From NCBI GenBank assembly GCA_024404115.1, contig JAKSQM010000004.1:1-64000 (forward strand): a stretch of 64,000 bases of DNA. The letters run 5' to 3'. Source of the DNA: Clostridia bacterium. GTDB taxonomy: Bacteria; Bacillota; Clostridia; Oscillospirales; Acutalibacteraceae. Both the position numbers and the translations under genes were made by a program. Below the pieces are notes generated by a model. It was given only the letters and a program-made list of their open reading frames with translations. It searched no databases and was not told the origin of the DNA. Below, in pieces: positions 52,178 to 61,567 of this stretch; position 1 is the first letter of the stretch; every line of letters starts with the position of its first letter.

Positions 52178-53394
52178 CTGTCATTCTCTCCCTTCACGTC
52201 TTCACCAATCATTTCTTTTGGTGCAATAACAGCACCCTCGCCGATGGTTACACCTGCGCCAACTACTGAAACGCCCCAGTCGTTGATGTTTTCCATATCC
52301 TCAGGTCGTCTGCCAACAACTGCGTTGGATTCAATCACAGCATCCTCTGCAATAATAGAATACTGAACAACTGCACCTTTTTTAACTACAGTGCCAGGCA
52401 TGATGATTGAATCCTTAACAACTGCGCCCTCTTCAACAGTAACATCAGAGAAGAGAACAGAGAAATCAACATCACCGTAAACCTCGCAGCCCTCTGTTAT
52501 CATAGAATTCTGAACAGTTGCAGTTTCAGAAACATAATGAGGAGTTGATGAACGGTTCTTTGAATAAATTCTCCATGAAGTGTCTGTTAAATCAAGGTCA
52601 ACCTTTGGGTTAAGCAGGTCAAGGTTAGCCTCCCATAAACTGTCGATTGTTCCAACATCTTTCCAGTATCCGTCAAAGGGGAAAGCGAAAAGACGCTCGC
52701 CAGCATTGTGCATTGCAGGGATAACATCATGACCGAAATCGTTGCCAGAATTGGGGTCAGCTTCATCATCAAGAAGATACTGACGAAGCTTTTTCCATGT
52801 GAACATATAAACGCCCATAGATGCCTTGTTGCTTCTGGGATGCTTCGGCTTCTCTTCAAATTCTGTGATTTCGCCGTCTTCATTAACAAACATCAGACCA
52901 AATCTTGATGCTTCCTCCCACGGAACCTCAAGCATTGCAATTGTGCAGTCTGCATTCTTCTCCTTATGGAAAGAGAGCATTTTTGAATAGTCCATTTTAT
53001 AAATATGGTCGCCTGAAAGAACGGCAACGTATTCGGGGTCATAACGGTCAATGAAATTGATGTTCTGATAAATTGCGTTGGCTGTGCCTTTATACCATTC
53101 AGTGCCCATTATCTGCTGATAAGGTGAAAGAATGTGAACACCGCCGTCTGCTCTGTCAAGGTCCCATGCATGACCGTTGCCGATATAATCGTTAAGCTCA
53201 AGTGGCTGATACTGTGTAAGAACGCCCACTGTGTAAATACCAGAGTTTACACAGTTTGAAAGTGGAAAGTCAATAATGCGGTATTTACCGCCGTAAGGTA
53301 CGGCAGGCTTTGCAATGTTTTTTGTGAGTATTCCAAGTCTGCTTCCCTGTCCACCAGCAAGGAGCATTGCAATACATTCGTGTTTACGGGACAT
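52174..53394 (-). CDS. glgC: Glucose-1-phosphate adenylyltransferase
   Basis: The 406-aa enzyme makes ADP-glucose from glucose-1-phosphate and ATP. The loop [22 protein letters not shown], the motif [16 protein letters not shown] and the sugar-binding [10 protein letters not shown] are intact, followed by the C-terminal beta-helix. It overlaps glgB by 11 bases and glgD by four. Confidence 0.96.
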   Translation of the reverse strand: MSRKHECIAMLLAGGQGSRLGILTKNIAKPAVPYGGKYRIIDFPLSNCVNSGIYTVGVLTQYQPLELNDYIGNGHAWDLDRADGGVHILSPYQQIMGTEWYKGTANAIYQNINFIDRYDPEYVAVLSGDHIYKMDYSKMLSFHKEKNADCTIAMLEVPWEEASRFGLMFVNEDGEITEFEEKPKHPRSNKASMGVYMFTWKKLRQYLLDDEADPNSGNDFGHDVIPAMHNAGERLFAFPFDGYWKDVGTIDSLWEANLDLLNPKVDLDLTDTSWRIYSKNRSSTPHYVSETATVQNSMITEGCEVYGDVDFSVLFSDVTVEEGAVVKDSIIMPGTVVKKGAVVQYSIIAEDAVIESNAVVGRRPEDMENINDWGVSVVGAGVTIGEGAVIAPKEMIGEDVKGENDR

Positions 53395-55336
53395 TTTCCG
53401 TAACCTCCTCTATATGAATATTTTTATTGTCGTCGGTTTTCTTTTCTTTACATTCTTTCAGCTTGATGTAAACACCGCTAAGACCCTGCAGGTCAAGAGC
53501 AATGCTGTTTTGCTGAGAATGCATGGGGATTTTTTCACTTTTTATAATTCTTTTTTTATTCTCTCCGCTTCCGCCAAAACGGGCTTCGTCAGAGTCAAAA
53601 ATAATTTCATATGTGCCCTCACATGGAACACCGATTCGGTAGCCGCTTCGTTTGATTTTTGTGAAGTTGCACACTGCAATTATTTCATTTTTGTTTTTGT
53701 CTTTTCGTCTGAAAGCAATTACAGAATTGTCGCTGTCATCGCTGACAATCCACTGAAATCCCTCCCACGAAAAATCGTTCTGCCACAGTGCAGGAGTTTC
53801 TTTATAAAATGCGTTTATTTCTTTTACAAAATCCTGAAGCTGTCTGTGCTTTTCATAATCCAGCAGAAGCCAGTCAAGTCCCTGCTTGTAATTCCACTCA
53901 ATGAACTGACCAAACTCCGTGCCCATAAATGTAAGCTTCTTGCCGGGGTGCGCCATAAGGTAGCACATAAATGAGCGAACACCTGCAAATTTTTCTTCAT
54001 ATTCACCAGGCATTTTGTTTATAAGTGAATATTTGCCATGAACAACCTCATCGTGAGAAATGGGCAACACAAAATTCTCAGAAAAAGCATAGAAAAATGA
54101 AAATGTAAGATTGTTATGATTGAATTTTCTGAAATATCCGTCAAGTGAAAAATATTTTAGGCAATCGTTCATCCAACCCATGTTCCACTTGAAGTTAAAG
54201 CCAAGTCCGCCGTCGCACACTGGCTTTGACACCATAGGCCACGCAGTGCTTTCCTCGGCAATCATCATAATATCGCTGTGCTCTGTGAAAATAACAGTGT
54301 TAAGCTTTTTGATAAATTCAATGGCTTCAAGGTTTTCGTGCCCGCCATATTTGTTGCGAACCCACTGGTCGTCATCTCTGCAATAATCAAGATAAAGCAT
54401 AGACGCAACTGCATCAACCCTAAGTCCGTCAATGTGATATTTTTCAATCCAGAAAAGTGCGCTGGACATAAGAAATGACCTGACTTCGTTTCTGCCGTAA
54501 TCAAAAACCTTTGTGCCCCACTGAACATGGTCGCCCTTTCGTGGGTCAGCATATTCATAGCAGGGATGTCCGTCAAATTCATAAAGTCCGTGAGCGTCCC
54601 TTGGAAAATGTGCAGGTACCCAATCGAGGATAACACCTATTCCGTTCTGATGAAAACGGTCAATAAGATACATTAAATCCTCTGGTTTGCCATAGCGTGA
54701 GGTGGGGGCAAAATAGCCTGTAACCTGATAACCCCATGAGCCGTCAAAGGGATGCTCACAAAGAGGCAGGAACTCAACATGGGTGTATCCCATATCTTTC
54801 ACATAGTCGCAAAGCTCCTCTGCCATTTCACGGTAAGAATAAAATGAACCGTCCTCGTGCATTTTCCATGAGCCTGCGTGAACTTCATATATATTCACAG
54901 GGTTTTCATAAACAGATGAATTTTTTCTTTCATTCATCCACTTATTATCATTCCAAATGAAGTTATCAATATCATAAAATTTTGATGCTGTGTCTGGCCT
55001 TGTTTCAGTGTGAAATCCGTAAGGGTCGGTTTTCATAAAAACTCTGCCATCGTCAGAAACAACACGGTATTTATAATTATCAAAAATATTCACATCGCTG
55101 ACAAAACATTCCCATATTCCGCCGTCTGTGATTTTAGTCATTTTATCTGCGTCAGGATTCCAGCTGTTAAAGTCGCCGCATACGCTTATTTCTCTTGCAT
55201 TGGGCGCCCATACACGAAAAACCGCAGTGTTATCATCCGCCCTGTGAGCACCAAGAAAATCAAAGGCTCTTGCATTTGTTCCCTGATGAAACAGGTAAGT
55301 TGGTATTCGGTAGCTTTCGGGCAAATCATACTGCAT
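53384..55336 (-). CDS. glgB: 1,4-alpha-glucan branching enzyme
   Basis: About 650 residues: an N-terminal CBM48 domain ([20 protein letters not shown]) and a GH13 barrel with [16 protein letters not shown] (nucleophile Asp), IAEESTAWP (acid Glu) and [12 protein letters not shown]. It adds alpha-1,6 branches to glycogen. The ATG at 55336 is preferred, with AAAGGA ten bases upstream. It is the first gene of the operon glgB, glgC, glgD, unknown, glgA and onwards. Confidence 0.96.
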   Translation of the reverse strand: MQYDLPESYRIPTYLFHQGTNARAFDFLGAHRADDNTAVFRVWAPNAREISVCGDFNSWNPDADKMTKITDGGIWECFVSDVNIFDNYKYRVVSDDGRVFMKTDPYGFHTETRPDTASKFYDIDNFIWNDNKWMNERKNSSVYENPVNIYEVHAGSWKMHEDGSFYSYREMAEELCDYVKDMGYTHVEFLPLCEHPFDGSWGYQVTGYFAPTSRYGKPEDLMYLIDRFHQNGIGVILDWVPAHFPRDAHGLYEFDGHPCYEYADPRKGDHVQWGTKVFDYGRNEVRSFLMSSALFWIEKYHIDGLRVDAVASMLYLDYCRDDDQWVRNKYGGHENLEAIEFIKKLNTVIFTEHSDIMMIAEESTAWPMVSKPVCDGGLGFNFKWNMGWMNDCLKYFSLDGYFRKFNHNNLTFSFFYAFSENFVLPISHDEVVHGKYSLINKMPGEYEEKFAGVRSFMCYLMAHPGKKLTFMGTEFGQFIEWNYKQGLDWLLLDYEKHRQLQDFVKEINAFYKETPALWQNDFSWEGFQWIVSDDSDNSVIAFRRKDKNKNEIIAVCNFTKIKRSGYRIGVPCEGTYEIIFDSDEARFGGSGENKKRIIKSEKIPMHSQQNSIALDLQGLSGVYIKLKECKEKKTDDNKNIHIEEVTENVP

Positions 55337-55372
55337 GCGGCTCACGTCCTTTCGCATAATTTTACAAGATAT

Positions 55373-55401
55373 ATTATATCAAACAAATTATATATATTCA
55401 A
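55373..55401 (-). promoter_or_regulatory. Sigma-A promoter of the glycogen operon
   Basis: Minus strand TTGAAT (55401-55396) and TATAAT (55378-55373) with a 17-base spacer, 36 bases before glgB. Confidence 0.8.
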
Positions 55402-55598
55402 TAGTTTCTGAATAATGTGTTCGAAAATTCGTGCGACTGAATTATCTTTTTTTATGTATAATGCTACAAAATCTGTAATAAATTTAATTATAGGCGGTGG
55501 ACAGCAACCTGCAATAATTATTTAATGGCAAATTACGGCAAAAAATAAAAATAATACCGTCAAAATTCGCTGTTTATCTGTTTTATTCACAATTTTTC
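55402..55598. other. AT-rich gap between the glgB promoter and the M28 peptidase promoter
   Basis: No gene is visible. A TATAAT box (55457-55462) could belong to a second rightward promoter, although its -35 is poor. Short complementary pieces (TTACGG and CCGTCAA near 55534-55565) might fold in a long leader. I cannot assign an RNA family. Confidence 0.4.
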
Positions 55599-55627
55599 TT
55601 GACATTGCATTTTAAGGTTGGTAAAAT
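55599..55627 (+). promoter_or_regulatory. Sigma-A promoter of the first M28 peptidase
   Basis: TTGACA (55599-55604) and TAAAAT (55622-55627) with a 17-base spacer, 30 bases before the start codon. Confidence 0.87.
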
Positions 55628-55657
55628 GTATATGAAATTTTTTCGGGAGGGATTCTT

Positions 55658-56893
55658 GTGAATCTGAAATCATTAATTGACAAAAAAACACAGGCAGCAG
55701 AATATATGGTAAACGAAATTACATATATCTGCAAAAATCTTGGCAAGCGTGATCCTGGCTCAGAGGGCGAAAAGAAAGCTTGCGAATACATGGCAAAGGT
55801 TCTGAAAGAGGACTGCGGATGCGACAGAGCTGATGTTGAAGCTTTTGAAGAGAACCCCGGTTCTTTCTATGGCTGGATGCTCTTCACTCTTACTTTTGCT
55901 CTTGCAGCATTTGTTCTTCTTTTCTTCTATCCTCTTGCATCAGCTATCCTTGTTGTTATCGGTCTTGCTCTTGCAATTCTTGAGTTTGGTCTTTACAAAA
56001 AGACAGTTGATAAGCTCTTCCCCAAAAAGACAGGTCATAATGTAACAGCTATTAAAAAGTGCACAGGCGAAACAAAGCGCCGCATTATTTTTAACGGACA
56101 TCCTGACGCTGCATGGGAATGGCCTGTAAACTACGCTCTTGGCGGTGTTGGCTTTGAATCTCACGCAATCATCGGCTTCGCTGGTGCTTTCTATTATCTT
56201 ATCCTTGCAATCATTCAGATGGCAACAAACGGCTTCGGCGGAATCGCTGCTGGCACAACTCTTTTCAAATGGGCTCTTGGCGGTCTTGCATTCGTTCCTT
56301 TCCTTATTGGTCTTTACTTCATGGTAAACTACAAGAGAGTTGTTGACGGTGCAAACGATAACCTTTCAGGCTGCTACATGGGTATCGCTCTTCTTAAAGC
56401 TCTTAAAGATGAGGGCATCGAGTTTGAAAACACTGAGCTTGGTGTTGTTCTTACAGGTTCAGAAGAGGCTGGTCTTCGTGGTGCAAAAGCATGGTGCGAA
56501 GCTCACAAGGGCGAGTTCGACGATGTTCCCACTTTCATCTTCTCATACGATACAATTCACGACCCCAAATATCTTCTTGTTAACTACCGTGATCTTAACG
56601 GCACAGTTAAAGCAGATAAAGATGTTTCTGATCTTTTCTATGAATCAGCAAAAGAAATCGGCGTAAACATCAACAAGGGCATGGTTCCTCCTATGGGCGG
56701 TGCAACAGACTCAGCAGCATTTGCACAGGCTGGCTTCAGAGCAACAGGCGTTACAGGTCTTAATCACAAGCTTGAGTCATATTATCATACACGCAAAGAC
56801 AGCTATGATAACATGAGCATTGAAGGTCTTGCAGATTGCTATGCAGCAACAGTTAAAGCACTTGAAAAATTTGATGAGGGCGCAAAGCAGTAA
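55658..56893 (+). CDS. M28-family metallopeptidase with inserted membrane segments, first paralogue
   Basis: 411 residues with the di-zinc M28 residues in order: H148 and D150 (GHPD), D234 (NDNLSG), E269 and E270 (GSEEAGLRG), D298 and H377 (YYHTRKD). Two hydrophobic blocks are inserted, at about 71-112 before the first ligand and 169-222 between the first and second. No signal peptide is present, so the active site probably faces the cytoplasm beside the membrane. The start follows GGAGGGA. The gene is a close paralogue of the one at 61568. The substrate is unknown; aminopeptidase activity is typical of the family. Confidence 0.85.
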   Translation: MNLKSLIDKKTQAAEYMVNEITYICKNLGKRDPGSEGEKKACEYMAKVLKEDCGCDRADVEAFEENPGSFYGWMLFTLTFALAAFVLLFFYPLASAILVVIGLALAILEFGLYKKTVDKLFPKKTGHNVTAIKKCTGETKRRIIFNGHPDAAWEWPVNYALGGVGFESHAIIGFAGAFYYLILAIIQMATNGFGGIAAGTTLFKWALGGLAFVPFLIGLYFMVNYKRVVDGANDNLSGCYMGIALLKALKDEGIEFENTELGVVLTGSEEAGLRGAKAWCEAHKGEFDDVPTFIFSYDTIHDPKYLLVNYRDLNGTVKADKDVSDLFYESAKEIGVNINKGMVPPMGGATDSAAFAQAGFRATGVTGLNHKLESYYHTRKDSYDNMSIEGLADCYAATVKALEKFDEGAKQ

Positions 56894-56926
56894 TCTGATT
56901 TTGATTTAAAAATTCAATAAAAATAA

Positions 56927-56963
56927 ATGGTTATGAGGAGCGATTTTCTCATAACCATTTTTT
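56927..56963. terminator. Terminator after the first M28 peptidase
   Basis: Perfect 11-bp arms at 56927-56937 and 56948-56958, then six T residues; it may also serve the leftward gene that ends at 56986. Confidence 0.92.
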
Positions 56964-56985
56964 CATATGTAGCTAAAATTTAACT

Positions 56986-57858
56986 TTATTTTATATCAAC
57001 ATAAATTCCGTAATGATCTGAAAGATAAGCGTCATTCACTTTGTCGTCAATAACATGATAAACAAGGGGAGTTACATCATCTGAAACAAAAATAAAATCA
57101 ATTTTCGCATTCTTTTCGCCGTAATTGTGGTATGTGTTTTTATCCTCGGTAACGGGAGCAATAAGGCATGAGTCATTAAGAACCTTTGTTACCTCTGTGT
57201 ACATTGGCGAGCCAACTGTATCATTAAAATCGCCTGTGAGAACTATCGGGTATTTGCCGACAAATTCGTTGACTTTTGTAAGCAAAACCTTCATCTGATT
57301 TTCTCTTGCTTCGGGGCTTACATGGTCAAGGTGAGTGTTAAGATGAACATATCTTTCACCTGTCTGCTTGTTTTCAAGAAGTGCCCAAGTGCAGAGCCTT
57401 ACATTATTTGAACCCCAATCTTTTGAGCCTGCCTTTTCGGGAGTTTTGGAAAGCCAGAATGTGCCCCAGTCAACAGCGGTGTACTTATCTTTCTTGTAAA
57501 ACACGGGACTAAATTCACCAAGAACTCTGCCGTCTGACCTTGCAACGCCAACATAATCGTAATCCTCAAGGTTCTTTTCAAGATAGGTCATCCAGCGGAG
57601 GTTTGCCTCTTGAAATCCCATGGAGTCAGCGTCAATTTCTTTAAGCTGAGAAACAAGAAGCGGTGCACGGTAGGCGATTGATGTTTTGCCAAACCCTGTG
57701 CATCGAAGATTAAATGTTACCGCACGGATGCTTGCATCATCTGCGATTTTCGGCACAGGATTTGGAACAGGTGTGCTTGAAAAAAGTGATGTAAAAAAGA
57801 GCATTACTGCAAGAAAAACACTTACAATTCCTTTATAAATTGTTACAAGAAAAGTCAT
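56986..57858 (-). CDS. Endonuclease/exonuclease/phosphatase-family protein, membrane-anchored
   Basis: The 290-aa protein has an N-terminal signal or anchor (IVSVFLAVMLFFTSLFS) and then the EEP fold: FNLRCTG, GFQEAN (catalytic Glu), NTHLDHVS, LTGDFND and the final SDHYGIYVDIK. It would act outside the membrane as a phosphodiesterase, such as a sphingomyelinase-like, nuclease or inositol-phosphatase enzyme. AAAGGAAG precedes the ATG. It lies 13 bases after a DUF4091 glycosidase-like gene. Confidence 0.87.
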   Translation of the reverse strand: MTFLVTIYKGIVSVFLAVMLFFTSLFSSTPVPNPVPKIADDASIRAVTFNLRCTGFGKTSIAYRAPLLVSQLKEIDADSMGFQEANLRWMTYLEKNLEDYDYVGVARSDGRVLGEFSPVFYKKDKYTAVDWGTFWLSKTPEKAGSKDWGSNNVRLCTWALLENKQTGERYVHLNTHLDHVSPEARENQMKVLLTKVNEFVGKYPIVLTGDFNDTVGSPMYTEVTKVLNDSCLIAPVTEDKNTYHNYGEKNAKIDFIFVSDDVTPLVYHVIDDKVNDAYLSDHYGIYVDIK

Positions 57859-57871
57859 AAAAAGCTTCCTT

Positions 57872-59479
57872 TCATTTTATTAAATTTTTAATTGCACTGT
57901 TGATTTCTTCACGCTTTTTTAATTGCCATTCTGATGAATGAGGATACTCGTTAAATTTAATTTCTCCGTCATTTTGGAGGATTTTAAGAGCCTCTTCTCT
58001 GCCTGCAAGCTTTTCAAGAAGCTGGAGTGCACGCTGATCCTGAAATGCTTCTCTGAATGCCTTGAAGCGAATGGAAGCCAGTGCCTTTCCGCCCTCACCA
58101 GGGTAAAGAACAAATGCATCACCTGCGGGGAATGCACCGTCAGAATCGCTTGTTTCAAATGGATTAATAGGATGGTCAGAAAGCTGTGAATACCAGAAGT
58201 TAAGACCCCACTGCAAAAATCCCTTGATGTCATATTTATAAAGCTGATAGCCGAGAACTCTTGTGCGCTGAAGCGGCATGCCGAAAAATCTGTTGGGATA
58301 AAAATCCTTGTCGGGTCCGCAACAATAATAAGTCCAAAGTTCGGGTACATTGCCATAAAATTTCTCTGCGGAATTTATGCAGGGAATGGGATTTTTTATG
58401 ATGCCTTTTTTGTAAAAATCGAAGTCAGAAAGTGCGTCAATAATCGGGAACTCACCGAACAATTCTTTTATAAGAGCACTGCGCTTGCCATAATCACGGA
58501 TACGCTCCATTGACGGCTCATCAGACACATGGAAATAGCATCTTTTTTCAACGCCCTCTGCTTTAAGAAATGCAATAAGCTCCTTTGAAAATGCGGTTAA
58601 AAATTCTGTATATTTTTTGCTTGCTGCCCAAGTTTTCCAACCAAAAAGCTGCTTGTATTTTCCGTCAACAGTTGCCATAATTTTTGGTGTGTGCATTGCA
58701 CCCCACTGAGTGAAAAGATGGTTCATTTCAAAATATTTCACACCGCAGCGGTTGCACATTTCAATCCAGCGTTGGAGCTTAGAAAAGCCGAAACTGTATT
58801 CGCCATTTTCAACTGTAACATCAACAAGCTGAACGGTGGGACGCTCCTTGCCCACAGCAGTGTCAAGGGGTGGAGTGAAAAGGGGAGTGAGCAAAAGATT
58901 TATGCCATGCTCAACTGCGGCACGGGCAAAATTCTCTGTAATTCGCCAATATTCCTCGCTGAAAACAGGAACATCATAATATGTGTGAATACAATCTGTG
59001 TGAAACCAGTTTGTGCATACAAGGCTCTGCTCGGGAAGCTCTGCGCCGATAACCTCAACGGTTACAGTGTTTTCGCTGACGATTTTTTCGCTGTTAAGAA
59101 GCTGAATTTTTACAGGATAATTTCCGCAATTTTCTTTGTTGGTTTTAATCTCAAACCAAAGGCTTCGATAATTTTCGTCTGCAATAATTTTATCGCAATC
59201 GCAAAGCAAATCTGGGAAAAGTCCCGACTCTTTGCGAAGATAATATTCATCGCCTGTTGAGCAAACTTTTTTTGCAGGGATGTTTTTAACCTCGAAGCAG
59301 GAAACATCAAGATCTGATTCAATTTTTATTTTAAGTTCAATTTTTTCATCGCTTTTTAAAGCAATCTGAAATGCACCGTATTCATTTTGAAGAAGTGAAA
59401 AACAAGAAAATTTTTCGTCTTTTGGAGCTTCATCAAGAAAGACTTTTGTAAGCGAAGAAAGAACGATAGTTTGAAGCAT
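57872..59479 (-). CDS. DUF4091-type glycoside-hydrolase-like protein
   Basis: 535 residues: an N-terminal beta-sandwich region (about 1-150) and a barrel-like region with EMNHLFTQWGAMHTP and HVSDEPS, then the DUF4091 C-terminal domain (GYQLYKYDIKGFLQWGLNFW, LYPGEGGKALASIRF). No signal peptide is present. DUF4091 proteins are believed to be glycosidases, and HVSDEPS holds a candidate acid/base glutamate, but no activity can be named. GGAGGT lies five bases before the start. Confidence 0.8.
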   Translation of the reverse strand: MLQTIVLSSLTKVFLDEAPKDEKFSCFSLLQNEYGAFQIALKSDEKIELKIKIESDLDVSCFEVKNIPAKKVCSTGDEYYLRKESGLFPDLLCDCDKIIADENYRSLWFEIKTNKENCGNYPVKIQLLNSEKIVSENTVTVEVIGAELPEQSLVCTNWFHTDCIHTYYDVPVFSEEYWRITENFARAAVEHGINLLLTPLFTPPLDTAVGKERPTVQLVDVTVENGEYSFGFSKLQRWIEMCNRCGVKYFEMNHLFTQWGAMHTPKIMATVDGKYKQLFGWKTWAASKKYTEFLTAFSKELIAFLKAEGVEKRCYFHVSDEPSMERIRDYGKRSALIKELFGEFPIIDALSDFDFYKKGIIKNPIPCINSAEKFYGNVPELWTYYCCGPDKDFYPNRFFGMPLQRTRVLGYQLYKYDIKGFLQWGLNFWYSQLSDHPINPFETSDSDGAFPAGDAFVLYPGEGGKALASIRFKAFREAFQDQRALQLLEKLAGREEALKILQNDGEIKFNEYPHSSEWQLKKREEINSAIKNLIK

Positions 59480-59514
59480 ATTTGACCTCCGTTTTATAAA
59501 AATTTTTCATAAAA

Positions 59515-59581
59515 AGAATAACATAGTTGAAAGAAAAATTCAACATAAAACATTGAAAATAAATTTAGATTGTGTTATTGT
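59515..59581. promoter_or_regulatory. Divergent promoters sharing an inverted repeat
   Basis: Leftward: TTGAAT (59543-59538) and TATTCT (59520-59515), 17-base spacer. Rightward: TTGAAA (59553-59558) and TATTGT (59576-59581), 17-base spacer. The inverted repeat GTTGAA-N7-TTCAAC (59526-59544) covers the leftward -35 and lies just upstream of the rightward one. Confidence 0.55.
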
Positions 59582-59599
59582 TTTTGTGGAGGTGTTAGG

Positions 59600-61516
59600 A
59601 TGTTTATTAAAAAAATAATCTGCCTGTTTCTGAGCTTCACAACGCTGTTTGGCTACAGCTTTAATTTTAGAAAAACTTATAAAGAGGCGGACTATGAACC
59701 GCACATGGAGGTTACAAGAAATATGGAAAAATTTAAAGGCATTTTTTCAGAGGTTAAGGATTGCGGTGGAATCCCTGCTCTTTACATAAACGGAAAAGTT
59801 TATCCGTCAGTTGCTTATATGACTTATTTTGAACAGTTTAATAATTACAAAAACTTTGCAGATGCAGGGTACAATTTCTTTTCAGTTCCCGTTCTTTTTT
59901 CGGGCAGATGGATTAACTCAACTGCCAACACTCCTCCGTTTAAAAAAGGAATTTTTGACGATAAAAATTCGCCCGATTTTTCTTTGTTTGATGAGTCAAT
60001 TGAAAGAATTTTAAAGGAGTGCCCCGACGCATATATTTTCCCCCGTGTGAATATCAGTATGCCCCTTTGGTGGGAGCAGGAAAACCCCGACGAAGTGAAT
60101 ATAAAATCTGACGGCACATCCTGCCGAGAGTCAATGTATTCTGAAAAATGGCTGAGTGATGCCGAGAAAATGCTTCGTGAATTTGTAAAATATGTGAACA
60201 ATTCAAAGTATGCGCCGCACATTGTTGGGTATCAGATTGCAGGTGGAAACACCGAGGAATGGTTCCACTTTGATATGAACGCAGGTTGCTGCAAAAATGC
60301 TGAAAACGGATATAAAAAATTCCTTCAAAAATATTATTCAGATTTTGATTTTTGCGGACTACCCGACATTTCAAAGCTAAACCAAAAAGCTGATTATCAC
60401 AATGACGAAAATCTTGCCCGTTTTCTTGAATATGCAAGCTTTGCAATTGCGGACGCTATTTGCGGATTTGCTTCGGCTGTGAAAGAAGAAACAGGCGGCA
60501 ATGTGGTTGTGGGAACATTTTACGGATATTCACTTGAGGTGCAATCGCCGCTTCACGGAACGCACGCATTAAAGGTGCTTTTGAATGATAAAAATATCGA
60601 CTTCATCTGCTCACCCTGCTCGTATATCGGTGTAAGAAATTCTGATGCGGACTGGACAGAAATGTACCCTGCGGATTCCGTAAGGCTTCACGGCAAAATG
60701 TGCTTTCAGGAATGTGATATAAGAACAAATCTCACCACTTTTATTTGTGAAAAAGACCCTGCTCTTGACCCAGAAAAAGTTTACACAGCATCAATCTGGA
60801 AAGGGCCCGAAACAGAGGAAGAATCTATAGAAAATCTTCGCAAAGCATTTTGCAGGCAACTGATAAAGGGCAACGCTCTTTGGTGGTTTGATATGTGGGG
60901 CGGATGGTTTGACAGCGAAAACATTATGGCAGAAATGACGCTTTATAAAAAGATTTATGAAGAAAGTCTGAGCCTTACGCAAAGAAAAGGCAAGAGCGAG
61001 CTGGCTGTGTTTGTTGACGAAAGCGCATATAAATATATGACGGATAATTCGCACAGAAATGCAATTTATAATCAGCGAAAAGAATTAGGTCTTATGGGTG
61101 CGCCTTATGATGTTTATGACCTTTCAGATTTTTCAGAAGTTTATGAAAATTACAAGGCTGTGATTTTTATGTCTGACACCAAAACTGATTATATGAAAAC
61201 AGCCATTTCCATTTGCAAAGAAAATAAAATTCCTTACATAATGTCAACGGCGGTTAAAGAGAAATTTTCTGTTAAAGAGCTCAGAGCTTTTTGCGAAAGC
61301 AACGGCATAAAAATTTATTGTGAATCAAACGATATTGTTTATGTGAACGATAATTTTGTGGCAATTCACGCTGTGTCTGATGGCGAAAAAATAATTTATC
61401 TTGACGATGAAAAAGAAATTTCTCAGATAATTCCACAGAAAAAAGAAACAGTGATTTCTGATAAAATCACCGTTAAAATGAGCAGGGGAGAAACAATACT
61501 TTTTTCAACAAAATAA
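59600..61516 (+). CDS. Exported glycoside-hydrolase-like protein (clan-A barrel, GH42-like)
   Basis: About 638 residues beginning with a hydrophobic signal or anchor (MFIKKIICLFLSFTTLFGYSF). A TIM-barrel enzyme follows: VGYQIAGGNTEEWFHFD places E219 or E220 at the end of strand 4 (candidate acid/base) and FQECDIRTNL places E371 at strand 7 (candidate nucleophile), as in beta-galactosidase-like families. A C-terminal glutamine-amidotransferase-like domain (ELAVFVDESAYKYM, AVIFMSDTKTDY) fits the GH42 trimerisation domain. The ATG at 59600 follows GGAGGTG. Family and substrate are uncertain. Confidence 0.78.
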   Translation: MFIKKIICLFLSFTTLFGYSFNFRKTYKEADYEPHMEVTRNMEKFKGIFSEVKDCGGIPALYINGKVYPSVAYMTYFEQFNNYKNFADAGYNFFSVPVLFSGRWINSTANTPPFKKGIFDDKNSPDFSLFDESIERILKECPDAYIFPRVNISMPLWWEQENPDEVNIKSDGTSCRESMYSEKWLSDAEKMLREFVKYVNNSKYAPHIVGYQIAGGNTEEWFHFDMNAGCCKNAENGYKKFLQKYYSDFDFCGLPDISKLNQKADYHNDENLARFLEYASFAIADAICGFASAVKEETGGNVVVGTFYGYSLEVQSPLHGTHALKVLLNDKNIDFICSPCSYIGVRNSDADWTEMYPADSVRLHGKMCFQECDIRTNLTTFICEKDPALDPEKVYTASIWKGPETEEESIENLRKAFCRQLIKGNALWWFDMWGGWFDSENIMAEMTLYKKIYEESLSLTQRKGKSELAVFVDESAYKYMTDNSHRNAIYNQRKELGLMGAPYDVYDLSDFSEVYENYKAVIFMSDTKTDYMKTAISICKENKIPYIMSTAVKEKFSVKELRAFCESNGIKIYCESNDIVYVNDNFVAIHAVSDGEKIIYLDDEKEISQIIPQKKETVISDKITVKMSRGETILFSTK

Positions 61517-61520
61517 GCAA

Positions 61521-61562
61521 CAAAAAGGGACTGTACCTTGCGGTACAGTCCCTGAATTTTTT
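61521..61562. terminator. Bidirectional terminator between the glycosidase-like gene and the second M28 peptidase
   Basis: Perfect 12-bp arms at 61526-61537 and 61542-61553 with a four-base loop, flanked by A on the left and T on the right. Confidence 0.92.
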
Positions 61563-61567
61563 GTGGA

